DNA from: Pochonia chlamydosporia 170
Taxonomy: Eukaryota; Ascomycota; Sordariomycetes; Hypocreales; Clavicipitaceae
Assembly (NCBI RefSeq): GCF_001653235.2
Contig: NC_035790.1
Coordinates: forward strand, 6,696,001-6,760,000
Direction: 5' to 3'
DNA: 64,000 bases
Part shown: positions 48,399 to 60,902 of the stretch, one piece after another
Position numbering within the stretch: position 1 is the first letter of the stretch
Layout: the number at the start of each line of letters is the position of its first letter
Position numbers and translations under genes: made by a program
The notes under the pieces: model-generated
Database searches by the model: none
What the model saw: only the letters and a program-made list of their open reading frames with translations
Told to the model about the DNA's origin: nothing

Positions 48399-49171
48399 AA
48401 AGATTGCAGGTTTGGGTGTAGATGCAATATTGGTTGATGGGACTGGAAATGTGACGTGTCTTCCATTAGTGACAAAAGAATACACTCGTATCATTATCAT
48501 TTCTGCTCTTCTTTGGAGCGAACCGCCTTGCTATGTGGCCACCAGCAGTGCAGAATAGGGACTGGAGAACCAACTTAATGTTTCTGGGTCAAGGTTTCAT
48601 TGTGTTACCCAACAATGAGTCCTGAAGAAATCTTCTCCGCAGTTCAATGACAAAACTGTTTCACTCTGTTACCGTGCTGTTGGTCAATTCTGGTCGGGTA
48701 CCACTGCCGTCGACGCGGCCAAGACATCTGGACCACAATAATTTAGCATGGGTGGAACTGGTGATGGTGAAAGACGCCGTAGAGTGGTCCGGGAATAGTG
48801 AGCAAGACGGTTGAAACATGTTATATCGCTAAAACTTATGGTCATTTTATTTCAAGGTATAAATTTATTTGCCGACAAGCTCGCTTGCATTGTAGCTTTG
48901 AAGCATGTTTTAGCTTGTTGCTTCTGCCAGCTTCTCCTAGTCCGTACTCCGTGGAGTCGTCCATGTTCTTTAAAGATGGGTTGCTCCTTGCTTCTCCACA
49001 TGCAACTGTTTCCCGTCTTGGCCGCACCTTCCAAAACTGGCTACCGGCAGCAAAAAGATGTGACAAAGAATCACAATCGTCATTTCTCGCTGTACTTAAC
49101 CTCGACCTCGGCCTCGCGGTACACGGTGGGAGCTTTTTCTACCAGACATTCACAGATATTCCCGTCCCAAC
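48399..49171. promoter_or_regulatory. Intergenic, upstream of the S28 peptidase gene
   Basis: A TCCGTACTCCGTGGAG motif lies at 48941-48956. No gene was seen. Confidence 0.4.
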
Positions 49172-50898
49172 ATGATTGTCGGTAGCCTATGTGTTGCGCT
49201 TGCTCTGGCGGCCAGCCCGGTAGTCGCCATACTGCCGGGTGGCATGTCATTGCAAGGAGCACTTGGAATGATGCCTGGTGATGACGAGAAACCCATAGGT
49301 GTAACAGGGAGCTCAAAGATTAAGGCATACAACATGTCTGTGCCAATTGACCACTTTCACAATGAAACAAAGTATGAGCCTCACTCCAACGATTCTTACA
49401 ACCTCCGGTACTGGGCCGACACTTCCCACTACAAGAAGGGGGGACCTGTTATTATCCTGCATTCGGGAGAGTTCAACAGTGAAGGTCGATTACCCTTTCT
49501 CGAGTACGGCATCGCGTCCATTCTGACCAAGGCGACGGGAGGTGTTGGCATCGTCCTTGAACACCGGTACTATGGAACCAGCTGGCCGACCAAGAATGCT
49601 TCTACCGAAAGCTATCGCTTCTTGACCACTGACCAAGCATTGGCTGATACTGCTTACTTCTCCAAGCACCTCAAAATCCCGGGGCAGGAACATCTCAACT
49701 TGACTTCTCCCGAAACACCTCACATTCTCTATGGTGGCTCTTATGCAGGAGGATTCGTGGCCATTGCCCGAAAAGTGTATCCCGATGTCTTTTGGGGTGC
49801 CATCTCCTCTTCCGGCGTTACAGTCGCCATTGATAACTTTTGGCAGTATGGCGAAGCAACTCGACACTATGCGCCGGGTGAATGCTCACCTACCATCCAA
49901 AAATTAACCGACATTATCGATCACGCGTTGCTAAACCGTGACCCTGAGCTCTCAAGAGAAATCAGGACGCTGTTTGGGCTCGGAAGCCTCATGCAGGATG
50001 AATTCGGTAGCTACCTCATGGGCATTCAGCCCAGTCTCCAAGGGACCAACTGGGACCCTGAGCAAGATGGAATTGATTTTGGCGCATTCTGTGCCATTAT
50101 AACTTCCGACTCCATTCTGTTCCGGAGCACACGGCATCTTCTAAGCCGCGTTCGAGCCGTTGTCGAGGGCGCTGGCTACGACGGCGACAGCAAGCGACTG
50201 ACTGTCAGGATGCTCAACTACATTGGCTATGTCAAACAAAATGTCAAGGGCAGTAGAAAGAATTGTAAAGGCGAGAAGAAACTGCGAGAGTGCCTCTCGG
50301 CTCGGTTTGAAACGGGCAGCATTGAGATTAACAAGGATACGTGGCACCGCAGCTGGTTGTACCAGACTTGCACCGAGTAAGTAACGCCCTGGTTCATAAT
50401 AATGTCAAAATCCAGGTCTAACATAGATGGAAAACCAGATGGGGCTACTTCATGAACGGAGCGGGCACGCCCAAGGACCGCCTCCCCATGGTCTCCCGAG
50501 CTGTGACCGCTGAGTTCAGCTCGTATACCTGCAAGAGCTTCTTCGGAATCAAGACTCGCCCCAATGTTGAGATTATCAACAAGCATGGCGGATTCAACTT
50601 CAGCTATCCGCGAGTCGCGCTCATTGATGGTAAGCAAGATCCGTGGCGAAGCGCAGGCGTTCACGCAATGGGTCTGCCAGACAGGCTGTCGACGTATGAG
50701 GAGCCTTTCGAACTCATTGACTGGGGGGTGCATCACTGGGATGAGAATGGAATCAGTCCCTTTACCGCGGGTAATGGAGAACTTGGTCTACCACCTCCAG
50801 AGATTTGGGAAATACAACAGAAGGAGGTCAAGATTGTGAAGCACTGGTTAAAGGAGTTTAAGAATAAGGATAGGCCCGGATCTGGGCCAGAGCTTTAA
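49172..50898 (+). CDS. Secreted serine peptidase of family S28 (Pro-Xaa carboxypeptidase type)
   Basis: Exons are 49172-50376 and 50439-50898, with a 62 bp phase-2 intron that has CTAAC at 50418-50422; 554 aa. The signal peptide is MIVGSLCVALALAASPVVA. The nucleophile is S190 in LYGGSYAGGF. The other triad members are D469 (LIDGKQDPW) and H500 or H501 (DWGVHHWDENG). Many N-x-S/T sites (NMSVP, NETKY, NASTE, NLTSP) fit a glycosylated secreted protein. Members cut after proline near the C-terminus or remove dipeptides, and work best at acid pH. Secreted fungal S28 enzymes help digest external protein. The join reads YQTCTE-WGYFMNGAG, with paired Cys as in the family. Confidence 0.92.
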
Positions 50899-51016
50899 AG
50901 GAACACAGCCATGAATAGGAGTAGTGAACATAAATGGCTCGTTGTCAATATCCAATGTCGTACATAACGCTTTATGGTAGCTCAAGCTCAATGGGACTCT
51001 TTTGCATAGATCACGA

Positions 51017-52131
51017 CTACTCAACGAGCCAGCCCATTGCTTCTAGCAACCGCTCCAACCAGTCCTTGGAAGCTGCCAAGTCAGGACATGTAGTCCAAAA
51101 CCCATGTGGCAGTCCAGCATAAACATTCATCTTGGTCTGAAGTCCAGCTTCTTCAAGCAATTGTCTAAACAACAGAGCTTCATCTCGCCGTGGATCCCAG
51201 CCACAGATAGCAAAATACGCTTTCTTCGCAATGCCAGCATGTGACTCAAACAGCAGCGGTGATAAACGCTTATCTTCTGGCGGCGCGCCATATTTACCTA
51301 ACTCAATCAGTTCCGGCTGCTTGGAACGAAAAGGAAAGAAATACTAAACATACCAGCAAAGTAGTCAATAGACTTCCTCGTCAACCCCGGCGCATCATTA
51401 ATCTCATCCACACTCAGTATCCTATCCCTATACTTCTCCGGCCGAACATCAGGGTGGCAGAAACTTCCCGCCAGGAACACCACCCCCGTTATAGGAGGGG
51501 ACAGCTCCTCCCGCAACGCAAGATGAGATATCCCCGCTGTGAAGTTTGCGCCCGCCGATGTACCGCCTAGGATGAAGGCCTTTGTGAGGTCCGTCTTGAG
51601 TTTTGCTTGCCCTGTTTCAGAAGCGACCTGCGAGGAAGAGGTTAACTAATGCGATCTATGGGGGGGTGGGAGAGCTGTACCCATCTGAGGACGTCGAATG
51701 AGTCTTCGAAACCGACGGGGAATTTGTGCTCTGGGGCGAGTCTGTACTCGACGTTTATGACGGCGATGTTGATGTTGAGTGCGATGGCGCGGCATGTGGA
51801 ATCGTCTGTTTCGAGGCCGCCGGTGACGTAACCACCGCCGTGCATGTACATTAGTAGAGGGAGTGGTTCATTGGAGGTCGATGTGCGGCGGTAGAGGCGG
51901 ATGGTGATGTGGTCGTTGTCACGGATGGGAATGCTGAGTTCGGTGATGGAGAGGCCTTCTTGGGGTGTAATGGGATCGTGGGCGCGGTTCATGCCGACTA
52001 CGCGTGTGTTTGGGGGGAGATTATTCGGAAACTGGACTGGCTTTTTAGTTGGTGGTGAGATTGGGTGTGAGTGAGGGACGTACGTCAGTCCATTCTGGGT
52101 CGGGGTTTGCGAGATATCGGTATTCGGCCAT
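51017..52131 (-). CDS. Alpha/beta-hydrolase of the hormone-sensitive-lipase family (esterase)
   Basis: Exons are 52131-52084, 52031-51681, 51627-51354 and 51297-51017, giving 317 aa; the small first exon encodes MAEYRYLANPDPEWTD. The oxyanion-hole motif HGGG is at 80-83 (MYMHGGGYVTGG). The triad is S157 (LGGTSAGANF), D259 (CGWDPRRDEA) and H289 (GLPHGFW). Joins give coherent family text: VLRW-VASETGQAKL and YFAG-KYGAPPEDKRLSP. The frame between exons 1 and 2 uses the second of two nearby CAG acceptors. No signal peptide is seen, so it is an intracellular esterase or lipase with a small-ester, carbamate or lactone substrate. The natural substrate cannot be told. Its 3' end lies 118 bp from the end of the convergent S28 gene. 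Confidence 0.9.
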
Positions 52132-53214
52132 ATTGTGTGTTGGATGGTGGCGATGTGTTGTTGGTGGATGGTGAGACTTAGAAGACAGGATCAACGATAG
52201 AGTTTAAAGTGGGAGAAGCGATGACTGTCTTTATTAAAAATTTAGGCTGTTGCTGACGCTGCTGGATCAAGGATGACCTAGTCATCACGGGGATATCTCA
52301 TAGGCTATTTGATGGGAAAGTGGGTGAGCGAATGGACTTAGCCTGTGGAGTTTAGATGCTTATTGCTGATGTTGGATCAGATAATCTTATCAGATTGAGT
52401 GTGCTGGCGTGCAAAGGTTCGACATGGAGGTTTGGTAGGTGGAGTTGTTGGACATGTGGCGATGGCCCCGTTTAAAATATATGCAACTGGAAGAAATGAG
52501 AGAAAATGGGCAAACAGAGATATTCATTGATGGAGATCAGGATTGTGATTTCCACCCGCCAATGCAACGGAAGTTGTCATTGAATTGATATGTCCATTAA
52601 AAATAGTTAGATTTCTTGGGAGCACTAGCACGTCCTCATACTGTCAGACAGCTCACTTACAAGTAAAAATATGGCAATTGGAGTGAATAGGCTAATACTT
52701 GTAAATTCTGACGTTGACGAAATATCGACTACCAAGCATGTTATCGCCTTGCTGGTCTCGGATGAGAATATGCAGAGCTGACCTCCCAAAAGGAACATTG
52801 AACCTTTGCAGCTCCGCCATGCAAGTTGTGTGCCCTGCGATAGTTCACTTGTGTAGTCAATGGATGGCGTGGAAGTTTGGCAATTCTGCAACTCAACAGT
52901 CATGGAAAAAAAAAAAAAAAAAAAAAGCTATGATACGTGTACAAGCTCACACTAAGGGTCCTGGTTAATTGTTGACTTGAATGGCAGATGGTTGGAGAAT
53001 AGACACCATTAATCCTCCACAATCGGAGCTGTCCATGCCAGGGTGGGTCCTTCAATGTTTTCCATATGGACCTGCCCCTCCATCGAAACCCCTCCATCCC
53101 CGAATCGGCAGAAAGCTGTGCATGTCCCATAAAATTTTTGAGATGCCTCAATTCCGACTCACTTTCCCACGGCAAATCCACTTCCTCCATAAACGCGTCC
53201 GCCTATAGCCTACC
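52132..53214. promoter_or_regulatory. Divergent intergenic region between esterase and ADE2
   Basis: It contains a 21-base A run (52906-52926). No gene was seen. The last ~150 bases before the ADE2 ATG are C-rich, as is common in fungal leaders. Confidence 0.4.
52906..52926. repeat. Poly-A tract of 21 bases
   Basis: An uninterrupted A homopolymer in the esterase-ADE2 intergenic region. It could be a nucleosome-depleting element or the tail of an old retroposed copy. I see no target-site duplication or retroelement next to it. Confidence 0.85.
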
Positions 53215-55175
53215 ATGAGTCCCAAAACCCCCGTTGTTGGCCTCCTCGGCGGAGGTCAATTGGGTAGAATGCTTTGCGAAGCCGGTGCTCCTCTCGACGC
53301 TCAGATTGCCGTGCTCGACGTCGACAACTGCCCTGCCAAACAGATCAACAGCAACCGTCACCACGTCACCGGCTCATTCAAGGACCCTGCCAAGATCATG
53401 GAACTTGCTTCCAACTGCGATGTTCTCACAGTCGAGATTGAGCACATTGAGACTGAGGTCCTCGAGGAAATCGACACAAACGGCGTCCAAATCCGCAACC
53501 CCGATGGCACAACCACCACCAAGAAGGTCGCCATTCACCCTTCTTGGAGAACCCTTCGCCTCGTCCAGAATAAATACGAGCAAAAGGAGTACCTGAGCAA
53601 ACAGGGTATTCCAATTGCTGAACAAATGGCCATTGAAACCGGGGACGCCATGCTCGCCTCCATGGAAGAAGCTTCAAAGAAGTTCGGCTTCCCCTGGATG
53701 CTAAAAGCCAGAAAGGATTCCTACGATGGTCGCGGCAATTTCAAAATTTCAAACAAGGCGGACATCGAGCAGGCTGTCAAGGAATTTGGTAACCTGTCGT
53801 GTTATGCTGAGAAATGGGTCCCCTTTGAACTGGAGCTTGCCACCATGGTCATACGAACAGAGGACGACAATGGCAAACTGAAACGCGTTATTCCCTATCC
53901 CGTCGTCGAGACCGTTCACGAGGATAATATCTGTTCTAAGGTCTTTATGCCTCCCCGGAATGTACCTGAGGATGTCTGCAAGAAGGCGCAAAAGGTTGCA
54001 ACGTCTGTGGTAGAGAAGCTCTGGGGTAGGGGAGTATTTGCGGTTGAAATGTTTCTGACCAAGGACGGGAGCATTATCTTCAACGAATGTGCTCCTCGGC
54101 CGCACAACAGCGGACACGCTTCCATTGAGTCCGTCCCATATATGCAAGTCAACCCACTTACACTACGCCTTGGCTCTTAGCTAACCTTTACCTAGGTCCC
54201 AGTTCAAGGCACAGCTCACAGCGATCCTCGATGAGCCTCTCCCCGAAGTCTTGGAACCTCACGTCTCATCCAGTATCATGATCAACATTCTCGGTGGCGC
54301 CAACCCCGATTCCCACCTAGCTCTAGTGGAAAAGGCCAAGTCCATGTACGGCAAGAAGACGGCAGTCTACGTTCACCTTTACGGCAAGGAGTCCAAGCCC
54401 AGTCGAAAGATTGGTCACATTACAGTCACCGGTTTTGGGTCAATAGCTGAACTAGAAGAGTTTGCCCGGCCATTACTGAAAATGACTGATGGCATCCGTC
54501 TGGATCGCCTTCAAGCGGCAAGCAAGGCTTTACGTCCCCAAGCTGCACCGGCCTCACAAACGCCAAAGGCTGCAAAGGGAAACCCCTTAGTTCTGGTCAC
54601 GATGGGATCCGATTCGGATTTGCCAGTTCTCAAGGCTGGTATCGATATTCTAAACCAATTCGGCGTTCCATGGGAGGTTGATATCACTTCCGCACATCGA
54701 ACACCAGCCAAGATGGCCCAGGTAGCCATTGATGCAGCAGATCGCGGTATCAAAGTCATCATCGCGGCGGCTGGTGGCGCAGCTCATTTGCCCGGCATGT
54801 TGGCAGCGTATACACCTCTCCCCGTCATTGGCGTACCTGTCAAGGCAACACACCTAGATGGATTGGACTCTCTGCTTAGCATTGTCCAGATGCCCGTACG
54901 TAAACTCCGGCCCCATTGTTTATTTCCATTTTGAAGAAGGTTGGGGCTTTACTAACATATTTTTGCAGCGCGGTGTCCCCACTGCCACAGTGGCCATCAA
55001 CAACTCCACCAATGCTGCGTTACTTGCCATCCGTTTCCTCGGCGCCTTCATCCCTGATTTACTGGAGAAGATGAAGAAGTATCAGCTGGAGATGGAACAG
55101 CAGGTCAAGGACAAGGCCACCACCCTGCGGGACATTGATGTGGACGCATATCTGGCAAAAATGGGTAAGAAATAG
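53215..55175 (+). CDS. ADE2: Phosphoribosylaminoimidazole carboxylase (fused PurK-PurE)
   Basis: Exons are 53215-54147, 54203-54895 and 54969-55175, all phase 0, giving 610 aa. It carries out the carboxylation of AIR to CAIR in purine synthesis, in the cytosol. The N-terminal ~390 residues are the ATP-grasp PurK part: [33 protein letters not shown], and [13 protein letters not shown]. After a linker, the PurE mutase part begins at about 440 with [15 protein letters not shown] and ITSAHRTP, followed by [15 protein letters not shown]. The end [12 protein letters not shown] is typical of fungal Ade2. The first intron has the unusual donor GTCAAC, with CTAAC upstream of a TAG and a CAG. Only the CAG acceptor keeps the frame (YMQ-FKAQL). 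Confidence 0.95.
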
Positions 55176-55644
55176 GAGTTAGACATTTTGAAAGCAAATG
55201 TTACGAGTGGTAATGCATGTTGGGCATTATGGGGCTGAGAGGGCTGTGTGGACCGGCGTTTCGTGGCAATATGATTTGGATAGACAGCAATGAAGACATG
55301 AATTAAGACGTTACAAGCGACAATTACCATGATGTAGCACGACCCGACATCAAACTCAACTACAGTCCCATCAGCTGGTGCTAGCATGTTGGTGCCTTCG
55401 GCAAACATTTGAACGTCACAACACCGGAATCAGATTGACGGGTTCAGCACCGCCAACAATGGTCTGCAATTCGTGCAAACGGCCTAACGGATTAATGTTC
55501 GGAGCGATTGGCTCATCAGCTCTGCCCTACTCGCTCAAGCTTACAAGCCCAATGTGCTGGGGCACTTGCCAGCAAGATACACCCATCCTACATATGTAAC
55601 CGTTCGCTTGTCGTTCATCACCCCCATCCAATCGACTTATAATT
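55176..55644. other. Intergenic
   Basis: Between the ADE2 stop and the suspected first exon of the next gene. Nothing recognisable. Confidence 0.4.
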
Positions 55645-57018
55645 ATGTCACCTCAGGCAGTTTTAGTCTTCATCGCGCAGAGTAAGCTCTTGGCTGTAGT
55701 TCCCTTTCCATAGTCAATATAACACCACTAACAGCTTGCTGCCGGAACTTCGCTTCGAAGGGGCTACGTTCACTACTCGGATGCGACTTGCCTTGAGCTG
55801 TTCTCCAGCGCCCTCGTGGGCCAGGAAACATGCCCCAGTATGTCCTACAAATAGCTTCATCTTTCAGCTCATTGTTTGTTAGTCTCTAATTCATCCAAAG
55901 ACATACTATCCACGTCGTTGGAGCGGAACACCCACATAGACTGGGAAGATGTCATCGATTTTGTTGACCCTTTTGGTGACCGTCGAGGTTGTGTGTTTGA
56001 CAGCGTCTGGATATTCGACATTGACAAAAAGGTGCTATTCCTCAGAAAACGATATCAATTCAGTTTTGTCTCCCTTGAACTTGCTCAGAGACGACTGCTC
56101 ACTCTGGACGACTTTACCCTGCTTGACTTACCTAGCCCAGTACCAGCAGAGGAGGAGCTCTCAGGGCAGTACTGGGAGCCTAAATTGGATCCCCTTCCGC
56201 GGATAAAGTCACTTGTTGGCAAAATGCTTCGCGATTTTGCCTACACTTGGCGCCATGTACTCAGGAGACCAATGAAAACTGCTACATTTACGAAACTCGC
56301 ATATGCCACCATCTGGATATCAACATTGGATTTTACTTTGATAGAGCGCATTGGATTCGAACATGTCTCTAGTAGTCCTCGTGGGCCGTATGTTGATGTG
56401 GTTGACCTCCCAAGCTGGGAGACGCCTACGGCGACTCTCGTTCAAGTCGGAACATCATGGTTTGCTCTTGAACAAAACTTTCGAGAAGGTTTTGAGATGG
56501 TACGGCGTCATATGGCCAGTCTTACAGAAAGTTCTACAACAAATATGAGAACATATGTCATCCTGACTCTTCGGCAAGTTGTTCTCTGTAAGTTCCAAGG
56601 GAGTGAACTTACCTGGACAGGGCCCGAGACGCTCTTTGGAGACGATTATAAATCCGATACTGCTATCGACATGATTCTCTGGGCGATTAATACGACCTCC
56701 ACCGAGCCGGGACCCAGTGCAATGAACTCTCTCCCTGTTGAGATCCAAGACAGGATTCTTTACTATGCAACAACCAGCCCTATTGCGTCGGCCAAATTAG
56801 GCTGTGAGTTTGGTGTAGGATCGCCCTTCACTTGGAAGGAAAGTGGTTTGCCGATTACTCTCCAACCCAACAAAAGACACAGAACGCAAAGTTCACCAGT
56901 GGAATCCCAGATTTACTTCGGTGGAGTGATGAGCGGCTTATCTTATAAGGGGGAGCGCAGAGCCCAAGTAGTAGCTCCCATTCTACCTATGCCCTATCCT
57001 CTCGGGCCGCGTAGATAA
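55645..57018 (+). CDS. Fungus-specific protein with C-terminal F-box-like segment; 5' end unresolved
   Basis: The frame from about 55883 or 55901 to 57018 is clearly coding (about 370 codons) but has no ATG at its start. A likely preceding exon, about 55735-55837, reads RRGYVHYSDATCLELFSSAL and joins in phase 1 through GTATGT at 55838. An ATG at 55645 (MSPQAVLVFIAQ) followed by GTAAGC at 55682 looks like exon 1, but that join is off by one base. So either the first exon lies elsewhere or the gene is frameshifted. Near the C-terminus, MNSLPVEIQDRILYY resembles the start of an F-box, followed by GVMSGLSYKGERRAQVV. The middle contains WISTLDFTLIERIGFEHV. I do not recognise a family or function. 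Confidence 0.6.
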
Positions 57019-57341
57019 TATGCGATGTCAACATTGCCCCGAGTCATGGGGCCTGATATCTTGCAATCATGGGCGCTGGTAAGTCAGTCGAGACGGGTGG
57101 TCTGTCCTAGATGTTGAATCTGACTGTACAGCGCTTGTTGGCTGGTGAAGCTTTTCCATGTTAGCATGCAATCACAATGAGAAACAATTAGTTAATACAT
57201 ATATTCATGTTGTTTTAGCATGTTATCTTCCCGTGCATACACATCGGAAACACCCGAAAAAACATCATCATCACAGATCGCAAACGCCGAACATCATCAT
57301 TTACCACCAACAATATCTCGGAATCCATCGTAGCCACGCCT
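57019..57341. other. Convergent intergenic region
   Basis: CA/CAT-rich sequence near 57235-57320 but no gene. It holds the 3' flanks of two convergent genes. Confidence 0.4.
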
Positions 57342-59161
57342 TCAACCCGCAACAGCCTTCTCGTCCAATTCCTCAGACGAAGCCTTCATATTTTCCGACC
57401 TAAACTCATCCACCTCCGTCTTCCTCCACTTCCTCGCCGATACCCCCTGCTCAAACAAAACGTCCATTTCTCCCGCACTCCTACCCTTCGGCTCCGGCAG
57501 ACGAAAATACGCCCATACAAAGCTCACTAACGCCAAGGGTGCCCATACAAAGCCTCCCTTTCCGCGTAAATTCCAAGCCGTGGGGTTTAAAATCGGATTA
57601 TTGAGAAAATTGGCGCCAATGGAAATGATGTTGTACGCATTTCTCGCCATGGCCACCGTCTTGATACGCAGACGAGTAGACGGTATTTCCGTCACCATGC
57701 AGTAACATACCGGCCCAACCGTCACGTCATACACAAACGTAAATATCATCAAGAGAGTACCTGTGCCGTACGCAATGCCCTCTCCAGGAGCAGGGATGCC
57801 GAGAAACCCGACAAGCATCAGAATGGCAAACATGATGCCCAACCCCCAGAGATACAATCTTCTCCGGCCGACGTACTCCATTGCCCACCACGAGCAGAGA
57901 GTCCCAAAGAGAGCGACGGCATTATGGCCGAGGTTGAAGTTGAATGCTTGCCGTGTGCTAAAACCAGCTTGCTCCAGGAAATACAAGACGTTGCCGCCAA
58001 ACCATATGCCGCATGTGACTTGGACAATCCAGACGCAGCAGGTGATTTCTGTTCGGCGAAGATCAACCCCCGTGAAGAGGTCCTTGTATGAGGTTCCTGC
58101 GCTGACAGCCTTTTCATGGGCATTTGTGTGAATCATCATGGCGACGTTTTGATCAACGTCATAGTCTGAGTCCTTGGCTGAGACCATTTTCCGAAGCGTC
58201 TTCTTAGCATCTTCGATGCGGTCTTGGCGGACAAGCCACCATGGGGACTGGTATATATTAGTATTAATATCTTACACAGCAATTATGGGGTGTTGCAAAC
58301 CTCTGGCGCGAAAAAAATGCCAACGATGATGGGAATGGGCCAAAACCACTGGGTTGCGTACGGAATTCTCCATCCCCATTCATCTGTTCGTTCAAGAAGG
58401 CCAGTCAAGAGACCTGCAGAAATCATTTGCCCAATAACCCACTTTCACCCTGTTAGCTACCTGTCGTAAATCATCTTCACCAGGAGAAACAGTGCACTTA
58501 CACACATGTTGCAATATGTAGTCAGGTAAGGCCGCAAAGGCATCGGACTAATCTCAGCAGCATACGTTGCCGTCAATGTCTGAAATGCACCCCAAGGCAT
58601 ACCACACAATATTTCCCCAATGAGCAGCATCGTCAAGTTTTGTGCAAAGAACATGATGAATATCACGCCAATCATCATGACCTGCGCTCCAAAAAAGGTC
58701 TTCTTATAGCCGTACCGGTCGGCAATAACACCAGCTATCCAGAGGCCAAAAATCTCACCTACTTGGACCGCGGCCTGTAGCCCAGATTGCCAAGTGGCCG
58801 TAAGTTGGTACGTTCCGTCACCAACTGGCTCGCCGAATTTACGCTGAAACTGGGGATAGCCGAAGAAACCGCCTAGGAGGGAAGTATCGTACCCTTCCAT
58901 GATGAGCGAGAGTGACATGACCATGGAGAAGAAGGCCGGTTTGGGGTACATGCGGATGGCTTGGAAGAAGGTGAGTTTCTTCTCGAATGCCGTGGCCGCT
59001 GCGGCGTCTTGAGTAAGGTCGCCTAGGTTGGAGACCGTGTTGGCCATTTTCACGAGGACGGTGTCATCGAGCTGAACTGGCCGGGTGGCAAGATGACTTG
59101 TTTCAATGACATCTTGTTGGCGAGGAGTGCTTGCTGCCTGTGTTTCTTGGTGGTTGGCCAT
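57342..59161 (-). CDS. MFS sugar permease, alpha-glucoside:H+ symporter type
   Basis: Exons are 59161-58502, 58441-58301 and 58247-57342, all phase 0, giving 568 aa. The first intron carries GCTAAC just before its AG. About twelve membrane spans are visible. The first begins AFFSMVMSLSLIMEGYDTSL, and the following GGFFGYPQFQRKFG is typical of fungal maltose/alpha-glucoside permeases. Sugar-porter motifs are ADRYGYKKT after span 2, the EYVGRRRLYLWG loop in the second half, and the C-terminal LPEPKGRSAGEMDVLFE. The long N-terminal tail (~60 residues) is cytosolic. It would import maltose, trehalose, turanose or similar sugars with protons at the plasma membrane. It could feed the cytosolic GH31 enzyme in this window, although they are 9 kb apart. 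Confidence 0.92.
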
Positions 59162-60902
59162 GCTGATTCTCCTCGTGAAGTTTGGCTACATGAGTTGCAG
59201 TTTGGTTACGCGATTAAGAACTTTCCGGATTATTTGAACATGAGATCTTCTGGGGACATCTCCCCTTGATAAACTTGCAACAAGACAGTTGCAACTCCTC
59301 AACATCGGTCATCTCTCCACCGAGTTCAAACAAACCCCAAGAACTGAACCAATCACCACAGCTACGCATGCCGATTTGGCTGAATATTCAAAGCCACATC
59401 TTTTCCCAGTAAACTGGAAAAGACATTGTGACTTGTGGGCACCAATCACTGCTTTCATTTCAAGTGCAAACTAGTTTCTTAGTTTACATTTACCCCAGAC
59501 TGTCAGACTTCGGCCCCGCTATCCCCGAGCGCTTGTCTCCGACAACGCAATCCTGTGTATCCGAATGAATGGAATCCTTGTGGTAAGTGCTATTGGTGCG
59601 GCTGTCATATTCTATTGAGTGGCTTATATGGGGGTCAGGAACTAGTTGTGTTGAGCAGCTCAAGTCTTTCGATGTGATCAACACAAAGACCGAGTTATTT
59701 CCAAATATTTCTTAGCGTCACCCTCCAAGGGATGGGAGTAACAGAGAGGCACAAAGGGGAGAGCTTACATAAACAACTTCCTTCAAATGGGTTTAGAGTG
59801 TTGTCATCCTATCAAAGTTGAAGTGTTATACCTTATTCGGCCGAATGACACTCCCCCGTGGTTCATTTGTTGTGAACTTGTCGTCGAATTAACCCGTAGC
59901 GGCCCACGTTTCCCTTTCGGATGAATCCATTTCGGATTGATATTTGAAGTATCACCGGGTTCCTCGGCGTATGTAGGTGTGTCCAGCCACATGATTGGAT
60001 CCAATGTGCCGACTGCGTAATGCAATTCGGCTTCTCCTTGCCTCCTCTTCAATTGCATATGACCAAGATGGCCATTTCAATATATCGGCGTCATTGTTTG
60101 CTCTAGTATTACACGATATTAGGGCTTTTGATCCACTAACTTGGACAAAGTTTCTGTCACGGGTTCTGCCGTAGAGGCCGGTCCATTATAGTCAAAGCTT
60201 ATTCCATAGCCAGGAAAGGGGAATATGTCAAAGAAGCTATCGTGGGCGTCTTGAAAAGCAGAAAGAAATGTACTAGAAGCAAGTCAACTAGTGGAATCGA
60301 GAAGATGCATCGAAAAGCTCACCCAAAGCCTCTGACGACGTCTCGTAGCAACAATCCTAATGCAATACACGAAGATACTAACACCTGAGGGCATACCTAC
60401 CACCAGCAACACCACGATAACATCATTTGCTTCATACCTTGGTACCATTTCCAAATATGGAAGAGCATCTTTTGCAGCTGTCCAATAATGAGTACGAATC
60501 AGGAGCTAGGTCCCATTGCTTGAAGAGCTCCTCGGCACTTCGCCAGGAACAGAAACGCCTCTCTGCCGAGTCAAACTCTCTAACTAGCTACTGCGAAGTC
60601 CCTCCGGGACGTAGTAAAGGAGGAAGCTCCATGAAGTTCAGCAGCTAGAGAAGCATCCTCCTTCTTCTTAGTTCCCGATTGACTTTATTCGACAATGAGT
60701 CAAGGGCCAGGGGTATATAGTCTGCACCATCCAGCTAGCATAGGCCGGCCACACATATTTTCATAATTGGCACTCGAATTGTAGCTCCATCTCAGCTCCC
60801 AAACGACTGTTCTTGGAAACATATCGACCATTCACCTCCCATAGCCTCGCAACTTTCAGTCACCATTGAGGAACCTGACGTCACACATCCAAACTAATCA
60901 AC
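59162..60902. other. Intergenic, 1.7 kb, with two weak short frames
   Basis: The left part should hold the permease promoter. Two small ATG frames deserve a note: an 84-codon minus-strand frame at 60058-59804 (contains TLDPIMWLDTPTYAEEPGD) and a 63-codon plus-strand frame at 60457-60648. Neither has a domain or supporting splice context, so I do not call them genes. Confidence 0.35.

Noticed and set aside
52906..52926. Poly-A run as the tail of a retroelement
   Set aside because: No reverse-transcriptase remnant, no SINE-like promoter boxes and no target-site duplication seen.
59804..60058. 84-codon minus-strand ATG frame
   Set aside because: Sequence looks somewhat protein-like, but there is no domain or neighbouring exon; could be a remnant, not callable.
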